From positions 28,794 through 92,793 of the forward strand of contig DDWS01000028.1 in assembly GCA_002347685.1 (NCBI GenBank): a stretch of DNA of 64,000 bases, read 5' to 3'. The notes beneath the pieces are model-generated. The model was given only the letters and a program-made list of their open reading frames with translations. It did not search any database and was not told the origin of the DNA. The position numbers were made by a program, and so were the translations under genes. Positions within the stretch are counted from its first letter, which is position 1. Each line of letters opens with the position of its first letter. Source of the stretch: Syntrophaceae bacterium UBA2280. GTDB lineage: Bacteria; Desulfobacterota; Syntrophia; Syntrophales; Smithellaceae. Of the stretch, positions 45,291-51,300 are shown piece by piece.

Positions 45291-47075
45291 TTAGGTTTTG
45301 TCCGCCATTGTCTCTTTCGGGAGAATGATCTCAAATGTCGTGCCTTCGCCGCGGCGGCTGATGACACGGATGTCTCCGCCATGGCCGCGAACAATTTCCA
45401 TGGCTAGCGGAATGCCCAGACCCAGACCTTTTTCTTTGGTTGTGTATTCGGGGCTGAAGATTTTGTCAATTTCCTCCGCCGTCATGCCGCAGCCGGTGTC
45501 CGTGATGCTGATCAGAATATGGTTGGTTCCTTCCTTGTCCACAACGATGGTGATTTTACCCTGGTCGGTGATGGCCTCCATTGCGTTTTTGATGAAGTTT
45601 AAAAACGCCTGTTGGAGTTTATTGATGTCCATGGGGATGATGGACGGTACCTGACGCCACTTGGTTTCAATGGTAATCCCCCGTGTGACCGCCTCTTCAT
45701 TGATCAGGCTGACAATTTTCTGCAGAACTTCCGTAACCGAGAAAAGACGCAGTTCGAGGCGTCTGCTTTTGGAAAAAGTAAGAAACTCTTCGATAATCCC
45801 GTTGAGGCGACGGATTTCATCCCGGATGACGCCGGAGAGATTTTGAAATTCCAGGGCCTTCGCCTCGTCGGAAGGGCTGTAATCTCTTTTCAATCTCTGT
45901 GTGGCCATGCTGATGGCGTTGAGTGGATTCCGGATTTCGTGTGCGACGCCTGCGGCAAGCTGGCCAAGGGCGGAAAGCCGGGACGCTTTTTCCAGACGGC
46001 GTTCCATTTCGATGATACCAGCCAAATGGCGGTTCTGATCGTGATACAATAGCCACATGGACAGAAGCGCGATCACGACCACCAGCAACATGAAAATGAA
46101 AATATTCAGACGGTTTTCGGCAATAATCGTGTCCATGGAGCCGCGTTCCAGGCCGATGCGGACAATACCAACCACTTTGTTGTCCAGTTTCAGGGGCGCG
46201 GCCATATCCAGAATGTTTTTATCCGGCGCGTTGAATTTGCGGCTGATAATTTTTGTTTTGCCCGCCAGGATTTCCCTGTACTGAAAATCGCTGTCCGTCA
46301 GGCCCTCCGAAAGCTGGCCTGCAACACTTAATAGTTTTTGCTGATCGTTGAAGATCTGCAGGTAAACAATTCCCAGGCCTTCCCCCACCTTGTGGATGCT
46401 GCGGTCCACGGCGACCTTCAGGCTCCAGTAGGAAAGACCCTCTTTGTCCAGATTGATGACAACGGTACCGCTGTTGTCTTTTCGCCGCAAGGCCACAAAA
46501 CCGATCCCATGCTTTTCACGGATGAATTCCATCAATTCAAGCGTGGTTGCTTTGCGTCCGTATTTTTTTAAATCGTTTGGATCGAGCATATCGGTGTTGA
46601 GTGGCCGGCTTTCGAATACCGCGTTGCCGGCCCGGTTGAGGACGGCCACATACCAGAACTGATGCTCCGTGGCGAATTGACTCAGATATTCGTTGTTAAC
46701 TTTGTTGTTCTTCCATTCCTCATCGATTCTGCGCGCCAGCGCCGTAATGGCTTCGATGACCAGTTTTTTGGAATATTCCGCCTCTTCCTGTCTGGCCGTC
46801 TTGCTTTGCGGTGAACTTTTTCCCGGAACGGCTACAATACTTTTGAGATTATCCTCCGTCAGCCGCTGCAGGACATTGATGCTGCCCAGCGCCTGATCTT
46901 CCAGAAAGCCAACCAGATTGGTCTCGCTGCGCCGGATGTCGAGGAGCCCCATAATCAGGATGAGTGCCACCAGTATCGCCGAAACGATGCCGACCGCCAG
47001 CGGCTGAAGGAAACTGCCATTGTAGGAGTGGGAGCCCCGCCGTACGATGGTTTCTTTGTTTCTGGAAAAAAACAT
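45291..47075 (-). CDS. Membrane sensor histidine kinase
   Basis: 594 aa. Transmembrane helices near 26-46 and 328-348 enclose a periplasmic sensor of about 280 residues, unusually large for this family. It is followed by a dimerisation domain with phospho-acceptor His in AAGVAHEIRNPLNAIS and an ATPase domain (FLNFIKNAMEAI, DTGCGM, GLGLGIPLA). It is the cognate sensor of the sigma-54 regulator that follows in the same operon. Its start is divergent from the candidate sRNA. Confidence 0.93.
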   Translation of the reverse strand: MFFSRNKETIVRRGSHSYNGSFLQPLAVGIVSAILVALILIMGLLDIRRSETNLVGFLEDQALGSINVLQRLTEDNLKSIVAVPGKSSPQSKTARQEEAEYSKKLVIEAITALARRIDEEWKNNKVNNEYLSQFATEHQFWYVAVLNRAGNAVFESRPLNTDMLDPNDLKKYGRKATTLELMEFIREKHGIGFVALRRKDNSGTVVINLDKEGLSYWSLKVAVDRSIHKVGEGLGIVYLQIFNDQQKLLSVAGQLSEGLTDSDFQYREILAGKTKIISRKFNAPDKNILDMAAPLKLDNKVVGIVRIGLERGSMDTIIAENRLNIFIFMLLVVVIALLSMWLLYHDQNRHLAGIIEMERRLEKASRLSALGQLAAGVAHEIRNPLNAISMATQRLKRDYSPSDEAKALEFQNLSGVIRDEIRRLNGIIEEFLTFSKSRRLELRLFSVTEVLQKIVSLINEEAVTRGITIETKWRQVPSIIPMDINKLQQAFLNFIKNAMEAITDQGKITIVVDKEGTNHILISITDTGCGMTAEEIDKIFSPEYTTKEKGLGLGIPLAMEIVRGHGGDIRVISRRGEGTTFEIILPKETMADKT

Positions 47076-47179
47076 ATTATCTCCATATTGATATGCTGAG
47101 CTTTGCCGGGCCCTTTTTTTTACATTTTCGTGATCTTAAGCTATTCAGGTAAAAAGTCAACGTCAAAAAACCCGGAGAG

Positions 47180-47195
47180 TCGACATTTTTGTCGA
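47180..47195. promoter_or_regulatory. Dyad TCGAC-N6-GTCGA, possible activator site
   Basis: Perfect 5-bp dyad in the 300-bp gap between the kinase gene and the sigma-54 promoter, about 180 bp upstream of the -24 element. This is the distance at which sigma-54 activators usually bind. Assignment as an activator site is inferred only. Confidence 0.3.
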
Positions 47196-47371
47196 ACGGT
47201 GAACCGAAAACTCCGATCGGATATATAGCTGTTATGATTGATTATTGTTGATTGAAGCGAGGATACCTCCCGACATTTCTTGCCGACCAGAGGTTTTCTC
47301 TAAAGGGTGCTGCAAGGCATGTATCATTGAATAGTCATTTAGATCAATGGTTTATGGTGATTGATGGCATG

Positions 47372-47389
47372 CTGGCACGGCATGTGCAA
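47372..47389 (+). promoter_or_regulatory. Sigma-54 (-24/-12) promoter
   Basis: CTGGCACGGCATGTGCAA matches the -24/-12 consensus: TGGCACG, then GG and GC separated by exactly 10 nt. Transcription would start near 47398-47400. The segment downstream has no coding frame with a ribosome site. Confidence 0.7.
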
Positions 47390-47397
47390 GCTAGAAC

Positions 47398-47537
47398 ACT
47401 GAAAAGAAGAAGTTTTTCAGTGTCGACTAAAAAAATTACGGGCATGATTAGCCGGCAACAAAATTAACCCAGGAAGGTATATAGACCTTCACTCTTCTCT
47501 CCTTAGAGGAGGCTCTAACCAGGCCTCCTCTTTTTTA
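47398..47537 (+). ncRNA. Candidate sigma-54-dependent small RNA
   Basis: From the expected start near 47398 the transcript would fold a 10-bp 5' hairpin (ACACTGAAAA with TTTTCAGTGT, 47396-47423), a short GAAGGT/ACCTTC hairpin (47473-47490), and end at a strong intrinsic terminator (47505-47536). Total about 140 nt. The last 48 nt are antisense to the 3' end of rarA. The promoter is divergent from, and adjacent to, a sigma-54 two-component operon. Evidence is purely structural. Confidence 0.55.
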
Positions 47538-48877
47538 TGGTTTAAACCTTTCTGCCGCCGCCAGGCCTTCACCCTCTCCTGAATCGTTTTTTCAAACCCT
47601 TGATCGGATGGGGAATAAAGTGTCTTCCCATGAAGTTTTTCCGGCATGTATTCCTGGGCAACGAAAGCATCCTTATAATCGTGTGCGTATTTATAATCTT
47701 TTCCGTAATCGAGCTCTTTCATAAGTTTGGTCGGCGCGTTTCGGATATGCAACGGGACGGGCAGATAGCCGGTTTTGCCAATCAGGTCTTTGGTTTGTCC
47801 GTAGCCCGTATAGAGCGCATTGCTTTTCGGTGCCGTCGCGAGATAAACAGCCGCCTGGGCCAGCGCCAGTTCGCCTTCCGGCAAGCCGATAAAATGAAAT
47901 GCCTGCTGGGCAGCGACCGTCAGGCTCAGCGCCCCGGGGTCGGCCAGACCGACATCTTCGGACGCAAAGCGTACCATGCGCCGTAAAATATACAGGGGAT
48001 CCTCGCCGGCGGCCAGCATGCGCGCCAGCCAATAAAGTGTGGCGTCGGGGTCGCTGCCACGCATGCTTTTGTGAAAAGCGGAGATCAGATTGTAATGCTC
48101 TTCGCCATCCTTGTCGTAAAGCAGGGCTTTTTTCAGCAGGGCTTCCTGAGCCGACGCGGCGGTGATAACCCTTTTTTCCGCGGGTTCAGACTGCACCATG
48201 GATGCGACCGCTTCGAGATTATTGAGTGCGGTGCGGGCGTCTCCGTCGGAAAGCCGGACGATAAAAAGGATCGCGTCGTCATCCGCTTGAATCGCGAATT
48301 TTCCCAGGCCTCTTTGTTCATCGGCCAAAGCGCGTTTAAAAATGGCCGTCAGATGCTCCTCCGTAAAAGGTTTGAGCAGCATCACGCGCGTCCGCGATAA
48401 AAGCGGTGCGATGACTTCGAAAGACGGATTTTCCGTGGTGGCTCCGATCAATGTGATGAGGCCGCTTTCCACGTGCGGCAAAAAAGCATCCTGCTGGGCT
48501 TTATTGAAACGGTGGATTTCATCAACAAACAAGATGGTTTTCTTCTTTTTGGCTTCCCAGAGGTCTCTGGCGTCATCAATGACCGAACGGATTTCCTTAA
48601 CGCCGGAGAGCACGGCTGAAAAACTCACAAAATGAGATTTCGTTTCGTTGGCCAGAATGCGTGCCAGTGTGGTTTTACCGGTACCGGGCGGTCCCCAGAA
48701 GATCATTGAAAAAAGCTTATCTTCCGCGATAGCCCGGCGAAGCAGGGTTCCTTCACCGGTGAGATGCGCCTGCCCGATATAGTCGGAAAGACGCTGCGGC
48801 CTCATTCTTTCAGCCAGCGGCGCCGTGTCCAAAGCGTCGCTTTCGGTTCCCAGGCTGAACAGATCCAGATTTTTCAT
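47489..48877 (-). CDS. rarA: Replication-associated recombination protein A (AAA+ ATPase)
   Basis: 462 aa. Walker A GPPGTGKTT near residue 62, Walker B ILFVDEIHRFNK near 115, sensor 1 IGATTENPSFE, and the C-terminal MgsA_C domain with FHKSMRGSDPDATLYWLARML. Clamp-loader-like ATPase acting at stalled replication forks. Its last codons overlap a plus-strand terminator. It begins 4 bp inside the end of the small Cys-rich gene, so the two are coupled. Confidence 0.95.
   Translation of the reverse strand: MKNLDLFSLGTESDALDTAPLAERMRPQRLSDYIGQAHLTGEGTLLRRAIAEDKLFSMIFWGPPGTGKTTLARILANETKSHFVSFSAVLSGVKEIRSVIDDARDLWEAKKKKTILFVDEIHRFNKAQQDAFLPHVESGLITLIGATTENPSFEVIAPLLSRTRVMLLKPFTEEHLTAIFKRALADEQRGLGKFAIQADDDAILFIVRLSDGDARTALNNLEAVASMVQSEPAEKRVITAASAQEALLKKALLYDKDGEEHYNLISAFHKSMRGSDPDATLYWLARMLAAGEDPLYILRRMVRFASEDVGLADPGALSLTVAAQQAFHFIGLPEGELALAQAAVYLATAPKSNALYTGYGQTKDLIGKTGYLPVPLHIRNAPTKLMKELDYGKDYKYAHDYKDAFVAQEYMPEKLHGKTLYSPSDQGFEKTIQERVKAWRRQKGLNHKKEEAWLEPPLRREE
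47505..47536 (+). terminator. Intrinsic terminator (plus strand)
   Basis: AGAGGAGGC / GCCTCCTCT, 9 bp perfect, 9-nt loop, then six T on the plus strand. It overlaps the last codons of rarA, which reads in the opposite direction, so it cannot be rarA's own terminator: the T-run is on the plus strand only. No annotated gene upstream on the plus strand explains it. Confidence 0.8.
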
Positions 48878-49131
48878 GTTTGCCTCTTCGCATTTTCAAT
48901 GAGTTCAATCAAACTGGTCATTTTATCTTTGGGTTTAGCGCCGGCGAAGCGCTCCAAGTCAGCGGGCGCCAGGCATCCCCGCAGCAGAGCCGTCACATCG
49001 AAGGACGCCTGCCAGCAGGGGATGATCCTTGTGCAGGGCAGATCCCCCGCCTCATGCAGGCAATAGGAGAAGGTCATTTCATCCCCCAATTTGGGGCAAC
49101 GGATCAGTTTATGGTCGTAAGAAGTTTTCAT
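48874..49131 (-). CDS. Small Cys-rich protein coupled to rarA
   Basis: 85 aa with Cys residues spaced as RCPKLGDEMTFSYCLHEAGDLPC...IIPCW, suggesting a metal site, followed by a helical C-terminus. It overlaps rarA by 4 bp (ATGA-type), so translation is coupled. ATG 49131 is preferred to the GTG one codon earlier; no strong ribosome site is visible. No family recognised. Confidence 0.65.
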   Translation of the reverse strand: MKTSYDHKLIRCPKLGDEMTFSYCLHEAGDLPCTRIIPCWQASFDVTALLRGCLAPADLERFAGAKPKDKMTSLIELIENAKRQT

Positions 49132-49336
49132 CACGGCTGAGCTTGTCGAAAAAAGGAAAAGCCGTCAAGAAATTTGTTACGAGACTCATATATCAAAAGC
49201 AAAGCATCTGATCGGAAGGTCACAAGTTGAAATTTGTAAGTGGTCATGAGAGCCGAACTTCAGAAACGCAGTGCACGGAAGTTTGGATCGAATTCTCCAA
49301 CGGTTTTAACTATGGGGAACCATCCCGCATAGCGGA

Positions 49337-49374
49337 GAATAGGAATCCTGTAGCTCGCTACAGGATTCCTATTC
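49337..49374. repeat. 18-bp perfect palindrome
   Basis: GAATAGGAATCCTGTAGC (49337-49354) pairs perfectly with 49357-49374, leaving a 2-nt centre. It lies between the 3' end of trpB2 and the upstream side of the Cys-rich/rarA pair. No T-run follows, yet its arm starts GAATA like the hairpin at 37715. The surrounding 49132-49429 contains no supported gene. Confidence 0.6.
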
Positions 49375-49429
49375 GTGATTTACCTGACGGCTTTATGATC
49401 CCGCAAAGCGGGTTCGCGCCTTGTTTATA

Positions 49430-50791
49430 TTATGGTTTCGGGAAATCCTTAATGGCCAAAAGCGCCTTTTGGATTTCTTCGTCCGGCAGCTCATAGGCCT
49501 GCAACTTTCCGGACAGATAGGCGTCATAGGAAGCCAGATCGACCAATCCATGACCGCTCCAGTTAAAGAGGATGATTTTTTCCTTACCCTCTTCTTTGGC
49601 GCGCATCGCCTCATCGACAACGGCGGCCAGGACGTGATTGGTTTCCGGCGCGGGAATGAAGCCTTCTGACCGCGCCCACTTGACACCCGCTTCGAAAGTT
49701 TTCATCTGGTCGTAGGCTCTGGGTTCAATGAATTTTTCCCTCACCAGGTGGCTGACGATCGGTGCCATGCCGTGGTAGCGCAGTCCGCCTGCGTGAATCG
49801 GCGCCGGGATGTAGTCGTGCCCCAGCGTGTACATCGGCAAAAGCGGTGTCGTTTTAGCCAGATCGCCAAAGTCATAGGCAAACGGGCCTTTGGTCATGCT
49901 GGGGCAGGAAGTGGGTTCCGCACCGACGATCTTTACCTGTTTGCCGTGGATGTTGTCACAGACGTAGGGTGTTGCAATACCGGCGAAGTTGCTGCCGCCG
50001 CCGCAGCAGCCCATGACCACGTCCGGATAGAGGCCGAGTTTCTGCATTTGTTTTTGGGCTTCCAAGCCGATGATCGACTGGTAGAGCAGCACGTGATTGA
50101 GCACGCTGCCCAGGGCGTATTTCGTATCCTTACTGGTGACGGCATCTTCAATGGCTTCACTGATCGCGATGCCCAGGGAGCCTGGAGAATCAGGGTGTTC
50201 GGCCAACACGTTGCGGCCTGCCTGCGTCAGGGTGCTGGGGCTGGCAAGACATTCCGCGCCCCAGGTGTTCATCATCATGCGCCGGTAGGGTTTCTGTTCG
50301 TAGCTGACTTTGACCATGTAAACGCGGCAGACCAGATCGAACATCTGGCAGGCCATGGACAGTGCGCTCCCCCACTGGCCCGCGCCGGTTTCCGTGGTGA
50401 TGCGCTTGGTTCCAGCCGCCTTGTTGTAATAGGCCATCGGAATGGCGGCGTTGGGCTTATGCGACCCGGCTGGGCTGACGCCTTCATTCTTGTAATAAAT
50501 CTGTACCGGGCATCCGAGCAGCTTCTCAAAATTACGCGCGCGGTAAAGCGGAGAGGGTCGCCACAGCAGATACTTCTGCAGTACTTCATCAGGAATATCG
50601 ATCCACCGCTGGGAGGAGACTTCCTGCTCGATGATATTCATGGGGAAAATGGCTGCCAAATCCTGGGCTGTCACCGGCTGACCCGTGCCGGGATGCAGCG
50701 GCGGTTTCATCGGCGTGGGAAGATCCGCCATGATGTTGTACCACTGTCTGGGTATTTCATGATCCTCTAAAATCGTTTTGACCTGTTCCAT
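49430..50791 (-). CDS. trpB: Tryptophan synthase beta chain-like, TrpB2 type
   Basis: 453 aa, longer than TrpB1 and typical of TrpB2. PLP Lys in AGSHKPNAAIPMAYY, the ETGAGQWG motif, GCCGGGSN near the phosphate site, and the TrpB2-type C-terminus with the Ser/Gly-rich NWSGHG are present. TrpB2 enzymes make tryptophan from indole (and serine or phosphoserine), often without an alpha subunit. No other trp gene is here. ATG 50791 is preceded by AAGGAGAAC. The 5' leader carries a complete attenuator with a Trp-rich leader peptide. Confidence 0.93.
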   Translation of the reverse strand: MEQVKTILEDHEIPRQWYNIMADLPTPMKPPLHPGTGQPVTAQDLAAIFPMNIIEQEVSSQRWIDIPDEVLQKYLLWRPSPLYRARNFEKLLGCPVQIYYKNEGVSPAGSHKPNAAIPMAYYNKAAGTKRITTETGAGQWGSALSMACQMFDLVCRVYMVKVSYEQKPYRRMMMNTWGAECLASPSTLTQAGRNVLAEHPDSPGSLGIAISEAIEDAVTSKDTKYALGSVLNHVLLYQSIIGLEAQKQMQKLGLYPDVVMGCCGGGSNFAGIATPYVCDNIHGKQVKIVGAEPTSCPSMTKGPFAYDFGDLAKTTPLLPMYTLGHDYIPAPIHAGGLRYHGMAPIVSHLVREKFIEPRAYDQMKTFEAGVKWARSEGFIPAPETNHVLAAVVDEAMRAKEEGKEKIILFNWSGHGLVDLASYDAYLSGKLQAYELPDEEIQKALLAIKDFPKP

Positions 50792-50849
50792 AGATGTTCT
50801 CCTTATCAATTTTTTTGCTGTTTTGCTTCCCATCGTGCGGAAATGAAAA

Positions 50850-51027
50850 AAAATGCCATGGGGTTTTCTCTTCCCACGGCATTTGATTGATTATGCAAGT
50901 CATGGGAAGATTCTTCCCTGCCCATGCTCGCTGATTCTCGAGGAGCTTATGGGCAGACACTTTTTGTCTGCCACCACCAGGTTTTATTGGAAGGACTTGC
51001 CAGCATCTGTTCCGACCGGCCTTTCAT
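50850..51027 (-). promoter_or_regulatory. trp-type transcription attenuator for trpB2
   Basis: In transcript order: leader peptide ORF with three Trp codons (50971-50979); pause hairpin GGCAGACA/TGTCTGCC (50952-50972) overlapping those codons; a segment TCTTCCCA (minus strand of 50903-50910) that can pair with TGGGAAGA inside the terminator arm (50869-50876); and an intrinsic terminator, AAATGCC(G)TGGG paired with CCCATGGCATTT, followed by eight U (50845-50884). Ribosome stalling at the Trp codons would free the antiterminator. The layout matches ribosome-mediated attenuation, here upstream of trpB2 alone. Confidence 0.75.
50947..51027 (-). CDS. trpL: trp leader peptide
   Basis: A 26-codon ORF with ATG at 51027 and TAA at 50947. 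Residues 17-19 are three consecutive Trp (TGG TGG TGG), followed by QTKSVCP. Trp makes up 3 of 26 residues against a genome expectation near 1 percent. A GGAG lies 12 nt upstream of the ATG, somewhat far. The TAA is followed by a stem that can re-pair with later leader segments. It is the sensing element for trpB2. Confidence 0.7.
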   Translation of the reverse strand: MKGRSEQMLASPSNKTWWWQTKSVCP

Positions 51028-51139
51028 AGTTGTTTTCAGCTCCCTAGCACAGCAGGGAAATCCTTGTCAAGGTCAAATTCAACGTCAATCCATCGTCCGC
51101 CCTTAACCCCGGGGATGAGGAGGATAGCGGTGATTGCTG

Positions 51140-51168
51140 TTGACAAAGAGAAATAATGCGGGTTATAT
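51140..51168 (+). promoter_or_regulatory. Sigma-70-type promoter of the P-type ATPase gene
   Basis: TTGACA (51140-51145), 17-bp spacer, TTATAT (51163-51168). Start expected near 51175, giving a leader of about 125 nt before the ATG at 51301. It is divergent from the trpB2 attenuator. Confidence 0.6.
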
Positions 51169-51300
51169 TTCAGATTCAGTGGTGTTCCCTTCCGGCTTTG
51201 ATCCGCTCTGTCCTTAGATAAATCTGTCTTGTCTTCCATGCAGGGACGGGAACAGCCGCCGCTGGCAATCGATCGACAGGATAATATAGGAGGAACCTTC

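Noticed and set aside
47372..47389. Alternative reading of the -24/-12 element as the promoter of the kinase operon
   Set aside because: The kinase gene is on the opposite strand; the promoter points away from it toward rarA's 3' end.
47252..47467. 71-codon frame upstream of rarA on the plus strand
   Set aside because: It begins at TTG without a ribosome site and has the sigma-54 promoter and the 5' hairpin of the candidate sRNA inside it, so it is unlikely to be coding.
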